64,000 nt of DNA, taken from NCBI RefSeq assembly GCF_900100925.1, contig NZ_FNKO01000001.1, positions 1,984,001 through 2,048,000 on the forward strand, read 5' to 3'. The translations under genes were made by a program, and so were the position numbers. The number at the start of each line of letters is the position of its first letter. Positions within the stretch are counted from its first letter, which is position 1. Positions 50,775 through 59,785 of the stretch are shown piece after piece. Below the pieces are notes generated by a model. That model worked only from the letters and a program-made list of their open reading frames with translations, was not told the DNA's origin and did no database searches. The stretch is from Actinopolyspora saharensis. Lineage in GTDB: Bacteria; Actinomycetota; Actinomycetes; Mycobacteriales; Pseudonocardiaceae.

Positions 50775-51776
50775 GTGGCTCCCGAAACACCGACGACCTC
50801 GACGCTGCCCAAGGCCGAGCTGCACGTGCACATCGAGGGAGCTCTCGAACCGGAACTGACCTTCGACCGGGCGCGGCGAAACGGCATCACCCTGCCCTAC
50901 ACCGATGTCGAAGACCTCCGAGGACGCTACGACTTCAGCAACCTGCAGTCGTTCCTGGATCTCTACTACACGGGCATGAACGTGCTGCGGCGCGCCGAGG
51001 ACTTCACCGCGCTGGCCGACGACTACCTCGCCAGAGCGGCGCACCAGGGGGTCCGCCACGCCGAGATCTTCTTCGATCCGCAGGCGCACACGACGCGGGG
51101 CGTGTCGCTGGAAACCGCGCTCGACGGTTTGGAGGCCTCACTGTCGAGCAGTCGGGAGCGTTTCGGCGTCAGCACCGGACTGATCGCCTGCTTCCTCCGG
51201 GACCGCGGTCCAGCGGAGGCCGAGCGCATGCTCGACGAACTGCTCGAGCACTCGCACCGCATCACCGGCGTCGGGCTCGACTCGGCCGAGCTGGGATATC
51301 CCCCCGCCGACTTCGCGAACGTGTTCGCCCGGGCCCGCGAGGCGGGACTGCACCTGGTCGCGCACGCGGGCGAGGAAGGCCCGGCTGAATACGTCTGGCA
51401 GGCGCTGGACGTGCTCGGCGTGGAGCGCATCGACCACGGGATCAGGTCGGTCGACGACGAGGAGCTCGTCCGGCGGATCGCCCGGGACCGCGTCCCCCTG
51501 ACGGTGTGCCCGCTGTCGAACGTGCGTCTACGCTGCGTGAACACCCTCCCCGAGCACTGTCTGCCCCGTCTGGTGGATGCCGGGGTCCGCACCACGATCA
51601 ATTCGGACGACCCGAGCTACTTCGGCGGCCACGTCGGGGACAACTTCGCGGCGATCGAGCGCGAGCTCGGTTTCGGCGCCCGGGACCTCCGGGAGTTCGC
51701 GCTCAACTCGGTCGAGGCCGCGTTCCTGCCCGAGCCCGAGCGCGACCGGTTGCGCGGGCAGATCCAGGCCGGTTGA
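50775..51776 (+). CDS. Adenine/adenosine deaminase family amidohydrolase
   Basis: 333-residue zinc amidohydrolase of the adenosine deaminase superfamily. Metal ligands and active-site segments are visible: ELHVHIEGALEPEL (HxH), LVAHAGEEGP (His and general-acid Glu), IDHGIRS and TTINSDDPSYFGG. The HIEG-LEPEL opening is that of adenine deaminases, whereas adenosine deaminases usually read HLDG, so adenine is my preferred substrate. It would feed purine salvage. The GTG at 50775 is chosen for the GGAG upstream and the immediately following conserved region. Confidence 0.88.
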   Translation: MAPETPTTSTLPKAELHVHIEGALEPELTFDRARRNGITLPYTDVEDLRGRYDFSNLQSFLDLYYTGMNVLRRAEDFTALADDYLARAAHQGVRHAEIFFDPQAHTTRGVSLETALDGLEASLSSSRERFGVSTGLIACFLRDRGPAEAERMLDELLEHSHRITGVGLDSAELGYPPADFANVFARAREAGLHLVAHAGEEGPAEYVWQALDVLGVERIDHGIRSVDDEELVRRIARDRVPLTVCPLSNVRLRCVNTLPEHCLPRLVDAGVRTTINSDDPSYFGGHVGDNFAAIERELGFGARDLREFALNSVEAAFLPEPERDRLRGQIQAG

Positions 51777-51869
51777 TCGAGGTTCTCCGTTCGGCGCGGG
51801 CGCGACTTCGAAACGAGCACTCGAACCGATGGTCGCGCTCCTCCTCGACGACTTCGGGCGGTCGCGCGT

Positions 51870-52706
51870 TCACACTCCGGCGATCTCGTCCGCGTACCGC
51901 GCGAGTCTGGTGTAGACGCCGGGGAACCCCGAGCGCGCGCAACCGTTCCCGTAGGAGACCACCCCGACCAGCCTGCCTCGCACGATGAAGGGACCACCGG
52001 AATCGCCCGCGCAGGCGTCCTTGCCACCTTCCGAATACCCGGCGCAGAACATCCCGCCGGAGTCGAAGGACTCGTAGGCCCGCGCGCACCGGGAGTTCGC
52101 CATGACGGGCACGCGCACCGAGCGCAGCACCGGCGAGGCCGGCTCCGACTCCCCGGTGCGCCCCCAGCCGTAGACTGAGCCGGTGGTCCCGGGGGCGTAC
52201 GGCGTCTCCTCGGCCGCCCCGACCATTTCCACCGGTCGGGTGGCCACCTTCCGGCTCAGCGTCAGCACGGCCACGTCGAATCCGCTCGTGAAGTGCTCGT
52301 ACCTGGGGTGCCGCCAGACGCGTTCGACCTCGACCGACTGCCCCGCCCCGGTGCGCAGGTCCTTCCTGCCGAGCACCACGCTCAGGTCCCGAACCGACCG
52401 GGGAGATTCGCCTCCGGGAGTCATCGTGCAGTGCGCAGCGGTTACGACCTTGTCGGCCGCCACGAGCGTGCCGCCGCAGAACTGACCTCCCGAGCGGTCG
52501 GTGAGCGCGGCCACCCACGGTGCCTCACCGACCCGAGTGGCCTGCCCTCCGACCACCCGCGCCCGGGTTCCTGCGTGCTCCGTTCCCGAGGCGGCAGCCA
52601 CGGCCGCGTGCTGCGCTCCGCTCACCAGGAGGACGGCTGCGAGCGCGAGAACGCGGAACAACGTTGCCTTCGACACCGCACGGCACCGTTCGCGGCCAAA
52701 GCGCAA
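51870..52706 (-). CDS. Secreted trypsin-like serine protease (S1 family)
   Basis: 278-residue exported protease. A signal peptide (FRVLALAAVLLVSGAQHAAVA) precedes the mature start RVVGGQATRVGEAPWVAAL. The catalytic triad is complete: VTAAHC (His), FDVAVL (Asp) and GDSGGP (Ser). Asp six residues before the catalytic Ser (KDACAGDSGGP) predicts cleavage after Lys/Arg. Cysteines are in the S1A pairing pattern. A related gene lies at 53786-54595, with a LysE-type exporter between them. It is transcribed divergently from that exporter. Confidence 0.93.
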   Translation of the reverse strand: MRFGRERCRAVSKATLFRVLALAAVLLVSGAQHAAVAAASGTEHAGTRARVVGGQATRVGEAPWVAALTDRSGGQFCGGTLVAADKVVTAAHCTMTPGGESPRSVRDLSVVLGRKDLRTGAGQSVEVERVWRHPRYEHFTSGFDVAVLTLSRKVATRPVEMVGAAEETPYAPGTTGSVYGWGRTGESEPASPVLRSVRVPVMANSRCARAYESFDSGGMFCAGYSEGGKDACAGDSGGPFIVRGRLVGVVSYGNGCARSGFPGVYTRLARYADEIAGV

Positions 52707-53020
52707 CCACTGTCACCCCACTCCGAACGTGTCGTACCAACGGCGGACTGTATCCGTCTTGTCGTGCTGCTCACATGAGGGACAGCTCACTGCTGGGCAG
52801 TAATTTTTTTCGTTATCATGGTTTACGGTCGGAAAAGTTCCCGCTCATTCGCGACCAAAAGAGCTTTTCTTTTCCAGTAAGCATGCTGCTGCGGTACGAA
52901 CCCCGACCCTGCCGAGCAGAAGATCACTCGATCGCGTGAGCAAGGCGCCCGCGCACGGGTGAACTTCCGCGCCCGGAACCGGTACTCGGATCGCGTCACG
53001 CCGTGAACGAAAGGAACGCC
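52707..53020. other. 314-bp divergent intergenic region
   Basis: Separates the leftward protease gene from the rightward LysE-type gene. Unusually AT-rich between about 52800 and 52880, with a run of seven T and an AAAAG-AG-CTTTT inverted repeat (52857-52868). It probably contains both promoters and perhaps an operator; no gene is visible. Confidence 0.5.
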
Positions 53021-53656
53021 ATGCTGTTGGATGTCGGCACCCTCCCGGCCTTCATGCTGGCCAGCGCGGTGGTCATACTCACACCGGGGGTGGACACCTT
53101 CCTGCTGCTGCGTACCTCGGTGCGATTCGGCACACGTCCCGGAATCCACGCGCTGGCGGGCATTCACACGGCGAGCCTGATACAGGTGAGCGCGGTGATC
53201 TCCGGACTCGGCGCGCTGATCACCAGCAGGCCGGAGGTTCTGTCCGTGATGAAGTGGGTCGGTGCCGCGTACCTGGTGTACCTGGCGATCAGCATCCTCC
53301 GCGGGCTGTGGCTGACCCGCAAGGAGGCCACGGCGGCCTCCACACCGGAGGCGGAGGTGCGCCCCGAGGCGAACCCCTACCTGCGGGGCCTGCTGAGCAA
53401 CATCACCAATCCGAAGATGTTGCTGTTCAGCCTGGCCTTCCTCCCCCAGTTCGTCGGTTCGGCCAGCAACCCGGCGATCCAGCTGGCGGCGCTCGGGGTC
53501 GTGTTCCTGCTGCTGGCCGCCGTCTGGGAGTTCACGATCGTGCTCACCGCCTCCCGGGCAGCGGAGAGACTGCGCAGGCCCGGTTTCCGCAACTCGCTGG
53601 ACCTGGTGAGCGCGATCGCCTTCCTCGGGATCTCCGCGGGGCTGGTGGCCGGGTGA
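53021..53656 (+). CDS. LysE family translocator
   Basis: 211-residue membrane exporter of amino acids or related metabolites. Family features are the first helix and loop (VVILTPGVDTFLLLRTS), the central charged loop around residue 110, and SNITNPKMLLFSLAFLPQFV with its conserved NP pair. About six hydrophobic helices. The ATG at 53021 follows AAGGA; a GTG six codons upstream is less well placed. No LysR-type regulator is adjacent, so the substrate is not indicated. Confidence 0.92.
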   Translation: MLLDVGTLPAFMLASAVVILTPGVDTFLLLRTSVRFGTRPGIHALAGIHTASLIQVSAVISGLGALITSRPEVLSVMKWVGAAYLVYLAISILRGLWLTRKEATAASTPEAEVRPEANPYLRGLLSNITNPKMLLFSLAFLPQFVGSASNPAIQLAALGVVFLLLAAVWEFTIVLTASRAAERLRRPGFRNSLDLVSAIAFLGISAGLVAG

Positions 53657-53785
53657 ACCACGCGAGGTCACACGCCCCCGCGAAGACGTCCTGTCGAGCA
53701 GCGGGACTACGGGGCCTTCCGGCTGCGGCGGCGCCGGAACGCCGCACCACTTCCGCCGAAGCACCAGCCTGCCCGGGGGAACCGC

Positions 53786-54595
53786 TCAGGAGAGCTGGGC
53801 GCGGACCTGGTCGGCGTAGCTGGCCATTTCGGTGTAAACACCCGGCTTCCCGGGGCGCGCGCACCCGATGCCCCAGGAGACCACGCCGATGAGCTTGCCC
53901 CCGGCCACCAGCGGGCCTCCCGAGTCGCCCTGGCAACCGTCCACTCCCCCTTCGGCGTACCCGGCGCAGACCATGGCCCCGGGCACGAAGTTGCTCCCGT
54001 AGGTCTGCCCGCACTCGGAGTCCGCGACCACCGGGACCGTCGCCTTCCGGAGGATGTCCGAGGGTCCTCCTCCCTCGGAGGTGGCACCCCACCCGAGGAC
54101 GGTGGCTTTCGTGCCCGGCTCGTACAGCGCGCCGTCCTCGTCACCGGCCAGTGGCAGGCTCGCCCGTGAGAGCGAGTCCCGCAGGGTCAGCACCGCGACG
54201 TCGGCCCCGCGGTACGGATCCGTGTACTCCGGGTGCACCCAGATGCCGGAGACACCGGTCACCGTCCCCGCCTGGGTGTTCTTGTCGGTACGTCCCGCCA
54301 CCACCCGGATCCGGTCCGGTTGTTGATCGGCCACGCAGTGGCCCGCGGTAACCACCTTGTCGGAAGCGGCTACGGCGCCCCCGCAGAACTGCTTGCCCGC
54401 GGCGTCCACCAGGTAAACCACCCACGGGTGATCGGCCACGTCGGCTGGTTCTCCGCCCACGACGGGAGCTGCGGCCGAGGACCTCGCCGTGTCCCCGGGC
54501 TCGGAAGCGACCGCGCCCGCGGGCACGAGAAGCGCCCACAACGCGGTGACGATGAGCAAAGTCGCGGAACGATGGCGCCACACTCGTTGTCGCAT
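53786..54595 (-). CDS. Secreted trypsin-like serine protease (S1 family), second copy
   Basis: 269-residue exported protease with a signal peptide (ATLLIVTALWALLVPAGAVA) and mature start PVVGGEPADVADHPWVVYL. The triad is intact: VTAGHC, ADVAVL and GDSGGP, with Asp at the S1-pocket position (GVDGCQGDSGGP), so trypsin-like. VSGIWVHPEYTDPYRG is the usual segment before the Asp. The ATG at 54595 begins the signal peptide; upstream open frame is ignored. It is a clear paralogue of the protease at 51870-52706, but only moderately similar. Confidence 0.92.
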   Translation of the reverse strand: MRQRVWRHRSATLLIVTALWALLVPAGAVASEPGDTARSSAAAPVVGGEPADVADHPWVVYLVDAAGKQFCGGAVAASDKVVTAGHCVADQQPDRIRVVAGRTDKNTQAGTVTGVSGIWVHPEYTDPYRGADVAVLTLRDSLSRASLPLAGDEDGALYEPGTKATVLGWGATSEGGGPSDILRKATVPVVADSECGQTYGSNFVPGAMVCAGYAEGGVDGCQGDSGGPLVAGGKLIGVVSWGIGCARPGKPGVYTEMASYADQVRAQLS

Positions 54596-54945
54596 TCCAC
54601 AGCTCCCTGCCGCCGTCCAACCACGATGCGGAACTTCCGCGCGGGAGGCTCGTCCACCGGGTTGCCGAGTACCGCTCTCTCCCCGTGACCGGGCTGTTGT
54701 CGACAGTGTCCACGACGTACGCGAACCAAGCGCGCCAGCGAACCGAAAGTGGACGCTTCCCACTCGATCGTGTGATAAAGGATCTCCTTCGGCAGCGCAG
54801 CGTGCCCTCACGGGGCAGCACACGAATTCCGGGCTGCACCAGCACGAAGACCCCGCACCGAGGCCTCGGAGCCGCAACCGGACCACTACCGAAGCCTTAC
54901 CCCTGTGTCACTCGATCGGACCATCGAAGCGCTAATCTGGATCTC
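54596..54945. other. 350-bp divergent intergenic region
   Basis: Lies between the start codons of the second protease (leftward) and the DegV gene (rightward). No gene, riboswitch or clear repeat was seen; presumably promoters only. Confidence 0.4.
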
Positions 54946-55785
54946 GTGCAACATGTGGCGATCGTGACCGACTCGACGGCATCACTCCCCCAGGACCTGG
55001 CCGCGCACTGGGGGATCTCGGTGGCCAGCATGCAGCTGCGAGTCGGCGACGAGCTCACCCGGGAACCCCGCGTGTCCACCGACTGGTTGTTGCGTGCCAT
55101 GCGGAACGGAGTCCCGGTCGAGGCCAAGGCACCGGCCCCGGACACCCTGCTGCAGGCCTATCAGCAGGCATGGCACGACTCGGCGACCGCCGTCGTCTCG
55201 CTTCACGTGTCCAGCAGGCTCTCCCCTGCGACCCAGGCGGCCCTCCAGGCCTCGACCCACGTTCCGACCCCGGTGCACATCGTGGACAGTCAGTCCTCCG
55301 GAATGGCCCTCGGCTTCGCGGCGCTGGCCGGTGCCCGGACGGCCGCGGCTGGCGGCTCCCCGGCCGAGGTGTGCGCCACGGCACAGCGACGTGCCGCGCG
55401 AACCCAGGTGATCATCTACATCGACGACCTCGAGTACCTGCACAGGGCGGGGTACATCGGGAAAACCGCTGCCTACTTCGGCTCCAAGATGGCGGTCAAG
55501 CCACTGCTGACGGTGCGGGACGGCGAGGTCGAACCGATGGACAAGCTGCTCGGCTCCGAGCGCGCGGTGGGCAAGGCAGTGGACCGCGCGGTCGAGCTGG
55601 CGGGCGAGGACCCCGTGGACGTGGCGGTGGAGCACTTCGCCGCCCCGAACGACGCGGAGGAGCTGATGACCGCGCTGAAGCGGAAAATCCCCCGCGGGGA
55701 GGAGTTCGTCCGGACCCGGGTGAGCACCGCCATCGGAGCCAACGTGGGCCCCGGAGCGCTGGCCGTGACCATCTCGCCACACTGA
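54946..55785 (+). CDS. DegV family fatty-acid-binding protein
   Basis: 279-residue DegV protein, a family that binds a fatty acid and hands it to fatty acid kinase. N-terminal HVAIVTDSTASLPQDLA, VHIVDSQSSGMALGFAALAG and TQVIIYIDDLEYLHRAGYI are typical. The GTG at 54946 is chosen because the family motif begins four residues later, although the frame is open upstream. No fatty acid kinase gene is nearby. Confidence 0.93.
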   Translation: MQHVAIVTDSTASLPQDLAAHWGISVASMQLRVGDELTREPRVSTDWLLRAMRNGVPVEAKAPAPDTLLQAYQQAWHDSATAVVSLHVSSRLSPATQAALQASTHVPTPVHIVDSQSSGMALGFAALAGARTAAAGGSPAEVCATAQRRAARTQVIIYIDDLEYLHRAGYIGKTAAYFGSKMAVKPLLTVRDGEVEPMDKLLGSERAVGKAVDRAVELAGEDPVDVAVEHFAAPNDAEELMTALKRKIPRGEEFVRTRVSTAIGANVGPGALAVTISPH

Positions 55786-55988
55786 TCACCACGCTGATGG
55801 CCGATCGCGGTCCCGTGCCGACCGCCCGGGAGACGACGCGGCGCACTCGCGAATGACCCCGGTGCCGGCGGGGAATCCCCGAAGGACGGCCCACGGGACA
55901 CGTCAATAGAGTGGACCCGGCCGATCTCTCCGAGCTGGAGACGGCCGCGGCGCACCGAACTCACGATCGACGAGAAAAGGGAGGGTCC

Positions 55989-56534
55989 ATGAGCCTAGAG
56001 CGTCCCATCGATCCCGATCCGTACAGCCTGCTTCCCGAGATACCCTCCTTCACGGTCAGCTCCACGGACGTGACGGACGGCCAGCCCATGTCCAAGGCGC
56101 AGGCCTACGACGGCATGGGAGCGGGCGGGAGCAACATCTCGCCACAGCTTTCCTGGCACGGTTTCCCGGAGAGCACGAAGAGCTTCGTCGTGACCTGCTT
56201 CGACCCGGACGCCCCCATCCCGGGCGGGTTCTGGCACTGGGTCCTCGTCGACGTCCCCGCCTCCGTCACCGAGCTGGCCACGAGCGCGGGCGACCGCAGC
56301 GGCAACGGGATCCCGGCGGGCTCCTTCCACGTGCGCAACGACATGGGCGAGCGCGCCTTCGGCGGGGCCGCCCCGCCGGAGGGTGACCGGCCGCACCGCT
56401 ACTACTTCGCGGTCACCGCGGTGGACAGCGAGAACCTCGGAGTCGACGAGAGCGCGACTCCGGCGGTGGTCAACTTCATGCTCGCCTTCCACGCCGTGGG
56501 TCGGGGAATGATCGTGCCCACCTACGCGCACTGA
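55989..56534 (+). CDS. PEBP / YbhB-YbcL family protein
   Basis: 181-residue phosphatidylethanolamine-binding-protein-like (Raf kinase inhibitor-like) protein. Signatures: GAGGSNISPQLSWHGFPEST, VTCFDPDAPIPGGFWHWVLV and PPEGDRPHRYYFAVTAVD. No signal peptide, so probably cytoplasmic; the ligand is unknown. The ATG at 55989 follows GGGAGG. It is convergent with the flippase gene. Confidence 0.93.
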   Translation: MSLERPIDPDPYSLLPEIPSFTVSSTDVTDGQPMSKAQAYDGMGAGGSNISPQLSWHGFPESTKSFVVTCFDPDAPIPGGFWHWVLVDVPASVTELATSAGDRSGNGIPAGSFHVRNDMGERAFGGAAPPEGDRPHRYYFAVTAVDSENLGVDESATPAVVNFMLAFHAVGRGMIVPTYAH

Positions 56535-56617
56535 TCGAGGTTTTCCACTCGGGTCGGTGGGGTTTTCGGTTGACGGCCCCACCGGCCGCGGGCCACTCGT
56601 CCGCACAGCGCGCCGGT

Positions 56618-57874
56618 TCAACAACGGCCGATTTCCTCCGCGCGCCGGACCCGTTGTCCGAGCACCGCGGAACGCGCCGCGTACACCGTGTACACCCCAC
56701 CGAGCGCCAGCAACGACGGCAGCACGACGACGGCCGTCCCCGTCGACACCACCACGGACGCCAGACCCAGCCCCACCAGCGAGTCCACGAAGCGGATCCG
56801 GAAGACTCGGCGCGACGCCCGCCGGGCCACGAGTTCGGTGACGTAGGGCAGCCCGGCGGCCCAGGCCACCTGGTAACTCACCCACCCGAGGACCAGCACC
56901 GGATCGAGCGGCTTGCCGAGCACCCGGGGACTCAGCACGAGAGCCGCAGCGGCCAGCACCCCTCCGCAGACGACGGTCGCGAACACCAGCACCCGGCAGG
57001 CCTTCCCCAGAACCGCCGGATCGCGCTCGTCCCCGGAACGCTCCCGAGCCGCTATCCTGCCGAGCAGCAGGCTGCCCGAACCGTTGATCAGCACCTGCAC
57101 CGGCGCCACGACCAACCGCGCCAATTCGAGCACCCCGACAGCGGCCGTGGAGATCGTGCTGGCCACCAGCAGCCGCACGGCCAGCAGGGTCAGCGGTCGC
57201 AGGCCCGCCTGCAGCGCACGCCACACCGCGAATCCGGCCACGTCGGGGAACTCCCGCACCCCGGGGCGCAGGCCGCCCCGCTCCTCCCGCGGCAACTGCA
57301 CCAGTCCCGCGAGGAGCGTGGCGAGCGCGCCGCAGCACATCACCCCGAACAGCACCGTCGGGTTCGGTTCCCCGAACAGCGCGGGTACCACCGCGAGCGC
57401 CAGCAGGGTCACAGCCAGGCAGCACAGGTCGTTGTTCAGCAGCGCACCGAAATCCACCCTGGCCACGAAGATCCTGCGGACGGTCTCCGCGAGCAGCCTG
57501 CACACCACCAGCACCGCATACACCGCGCTCAGCCACGGGCCCTGTCGGGACACCGTCGAGGCGAGCACCACGGCACCGAGCACGCACAACCCCATGACCA
57601 GCAGGGCTCCGGTGACCAGGCTCGACCGGTAACCGGCATCGTGCCGGTCGAAAACGGTGAAGCCGTCGCACACGAAACCGACGTGGAGCGCGTTGGCTCC
57701 GACCAGCGTGGCCAGCAGCAACGCGAAAACGCCGTAGTCGGACAGGCTCAGGGTTCCCGCGGCCACCAGCTGCACCGCGAAGCTCGCGGCCGCGGTCGCC
57801 GCCTGGGACAGGATTCCGGCAACACCGTCACCGGCGAGCCTGCCGAGCACACCGCCGCGTCTCACCGAGGTCAC
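56618..57874 (-). CDS. Wzx-like polysaccharide flippase / oligosaccharide exporter
   Basis: 418-residue membrane protein with about twelve hydrophobic helices and the MATE/MurJ/Wzx-like layout (GDGVAGILSQAATAAASFAV at the start; VLELARLVVAPVQVLINGSG in the second half). It probably flips lipid-linked sugar units across the membrane. The start overlaps the stop of the Wzz-like gene by 4 nt, so the two are coupled and likely part of one exopolysaccharide export unit. Confidence 0.78.
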   Translation of the reverse strand: MTSVRRGGVLGRLAGDGVAGILSQAATAAASFAVQLVAAGTLSLSDYGVFALLLATLVGANALHVGFVCDGFTVFDRHDAGYRSSLVTGALLVMGLCVLGAVVLASTVSRQGPWLSAVYAVLVVCRLLAETVRRIFVARVDFGALLNNDLCCLAVTLLALAVVPALFGEPNPTVLFGVMCCGALATLLAGLVQLPREERGGLRPGVREFPDVAGFAVWRALQAGLRPLTLLAVRLLVASTISTAAVGVLELARLVVAPVQVLINGSGSLLLGRIAARERSGDERDPAVLGKACRVLVFATVVCGGVLAAAALVLSPRVLGKPLDPVLVLGWVSYQVAWAAGLPYVTELVARRASRRVFRIRFVDSLVGLGLASVVVSTGTAVVVLPSLLALGGVYTVYAARSAVLGQRVRRAEEIGRC

Positions 57875-59397
57875 CGGCCACCCCGATCGACGGGCGGCGC
57901 CGGTGCCCGCACCCGCGACTCGGCGCTCTGCGCGCTCTCCGCCGAGGTCTCGGGGGAACCGTGCGCGGCGAAGGTGAACACGTGCCCCGCGATCTTTCCT
58001 CCGAGCAGCTCGATCCGCTCCCTGGCCCTGCGCCAGGCCGCCACCGACCGTTCCCGGCGCACGGTGAGCACGACACCGTCGGCCGCGGGTATCAAAGCGC
58101 TCACCTCGGGAGCGCTCTCCAGCGGCGGCAGGTCGACGAGCACGAGATCGTAGCCACCACGCGCCTCCACCATCGCTCGCCGCAGCAGGGAGGACCGGAA
58201 GTAGTCCGGGGCCCCCTCACCGGCGCGCCCCGCGGGAACGACCCGGAACTCTATTCCCGGCCCCACCTCGATCACCCGCGTGGAGGCGTGCACCGTGGCC
58301 GCCCCGGCGGCGATGGGGGCCATTCCGTACCAGTCGTTCTGCAGCGCGACGCTGTGCGAGAGCTCCCTGGTCCGCACCGCCGCGTCGACGACGAGAACCC
58401 GCAGGCCGTCCCGGGCCGCGGCTCCGGCCACTTGCAGCACAGTGGTGGTCGCGCCGTCCCCGACGGAGACCCCGGTGACCGCGACCAGACCGCCCCGCAC
58501 GGTGTTCCGCAGCACCGAGGCCACCAGGCGGTAGGACCCCAGCGGCGGAACCACGAGGTTGTGCAGTCGCGCGGATGTCCCCTCACCGAGCGCTTCGATC
58601 TCCCCGAGGAGCGGTTCGTCGGACAGCCTGGTCAGATCGGCCGCGTCCCGAACCCTGCGATTGCGGTCCGCGCGGGCCCAGGCGATCGTGGCGGCCAGCA
58701 GCAGCCCCACGGCCAGCCCGACGAACGCGTCCCGCAGCAGCACGGTGAGCACCCCCGAGGAGTCCGTGACGGCCTTGTCCGTGAAGGACACGCCGTCACC
58801 GAACTGCTCGGCGGTTATGTTGATCTCCGTGATGCGCTGGTCCAGCTCACTGACGGTGCTGGACACCGAGCCCGGGGTGTTGCCCTCGCCCTCCACGAGT
58901 TCGGCCCGCCGGGAGCGCAGGCTCTCGACGGCGCTGTCCGCCGCACTGCTGACTTCTGCCTCGGACTCGCGTCGGTAGGCGGCCACGACCGCATTGGCGA
59001 TCTCGGTCGACCGCGCCGCACCGCCGATGTCGACCCGCACGACGATCGAGTCACCGTTGTCCGAGGCCTTGGCCTCCACCGACTCGCGCAGTTCCTCGAT
59101 CGACTCGGAGGCCTCCAGCCGCTTCCGCGCCGACTCGAGAACACGGTCCGAGGTCACGAACAGCGCTCGCTGGTTGACATAGCGCACGAACCCCGATTCG
59201 CTGGTCACCTCGTAGCCGAGCGCCTCGACGGAGTCGGGGGACTTGAGCACGATGCGCGCCTGGGCGGCCCCGGCACTGCCCACTGTCAGGGCCACCAGCA
59301 CACTGATCAGCACCGTCCCGACGACCACGACGAGCGAACTCCACCGGTACCGCCACAACGCACCGACTATGTTCGGGGCCGGTAAGAGTTCGTTCAT
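57871..59397 (-). CDS. Wzz/chain-length-determinant and BY-kinase-like fusion
   Basis: 508-residue protein combining a Wzz-type domain with a CpsD-like ATPase domain. The Wzz part has an N-terminal helix (WSSLVVVVGTVLISVLVALTV), an extracytoplasmic coiled region and a second helix (VGLAVGLLLAATIAWA) near residue 230. The ATPase part spans about residues 280-490. The Walker A position reads GVSVGDGATTTVLQ and lacks the Lys of the GKT/GKS motif. LVLVDLPPLESAPEVSAL corresponds to Walker B/A' regions. No Tyr cluster is seen at the C-terminus. It may be a non-catalytic regulator of polymer length. It is coupled to the flippase. Confidence 0.82.
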   Translation of the reverse strand: MNELLPAPNIVGALWRYRWSSLVVVVGTVLISVLVALTVGSAGAAQARIVLKSPDSVEALGYEVTSESGFVRYVNQRALFVTSDRVLESARKRLEASESIEELRESVEAKASDNGDSIVVRVDIGGAARSTEIANAVVAAYRRESEAEVSSAADSAVESLRSRRAELVEGEGNTPGSVSSTVSELDQRITEINITAEQFGDGVSFTDKAVTDSSGVLTVLLRDAFVGLAVGLLLAATIAWARADRNRRVRDAADLTRLSDEPLLGEIEALGEGTSARLHNLVVPPLGSYRLVASVLRNTVRGGLVAVTGVSVGDGATTTVLQVAGAAARDGLRVLVVDAAVRTRELSHSVALQNDWYGMAPIAAGAATVHASTRVIEVGPGIEFRVVPAGRAGEGAPDYFRSSLLRRAMVEARGGYDLVLVDLPPLESAPEVSALIPAADGVVLTVRRERSVAAWRRARERIELLGGKIAGHVFTFAAHGSPETSAESAQSAESRVRAPAPPVDRGGR

Positions 59398-59785
59398 CGC
59401 AGCTCCATTCGACGCGGTCCTGCCCGGGGCCCCGGAACCGACGTCGTCGGTCGCTCACCGACCGCGACGATCCGGCCGGGGCGGCTCCTCGCGCAGTCGT
59501 CCTCGCGGAGAACGCGCTCGGAGGGCTCGCGATCACGGTACGGATCCCCGGGGCGAACACGACGATCACGATAACGCTGTAACGAACCACGTTCACTCGA
59601 CGATCACCAGAACGCCTCCGAGGTTTCGTTCCCGAGGATTCTCCCGTCCCGACAGGACGAAGCACCGCAACGGCGTGACTCGAGAACGTCCGACACCGGA
59701 AAATATCGATCCGACAACGAAAACCCGGTCCAGGAAGGACCAACTTCTCCGGGAAACCGCAGATACCACCGACGAAGGAGATTCC
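59398..59785. other. 388-bp divergent intergenic region of the glycan locus
   Basis: Separates the leftward Wzz-like gene from the rightward CDP-alcohol transferase gene. AT-richer than its surroundings at about 59570-59760. A GGTCC-aggaa-GGACC hairpin lies at 59727-59741, about 45 nt before the transferase start, and could affect its leader. No gene was found. Confidence 0.5.
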
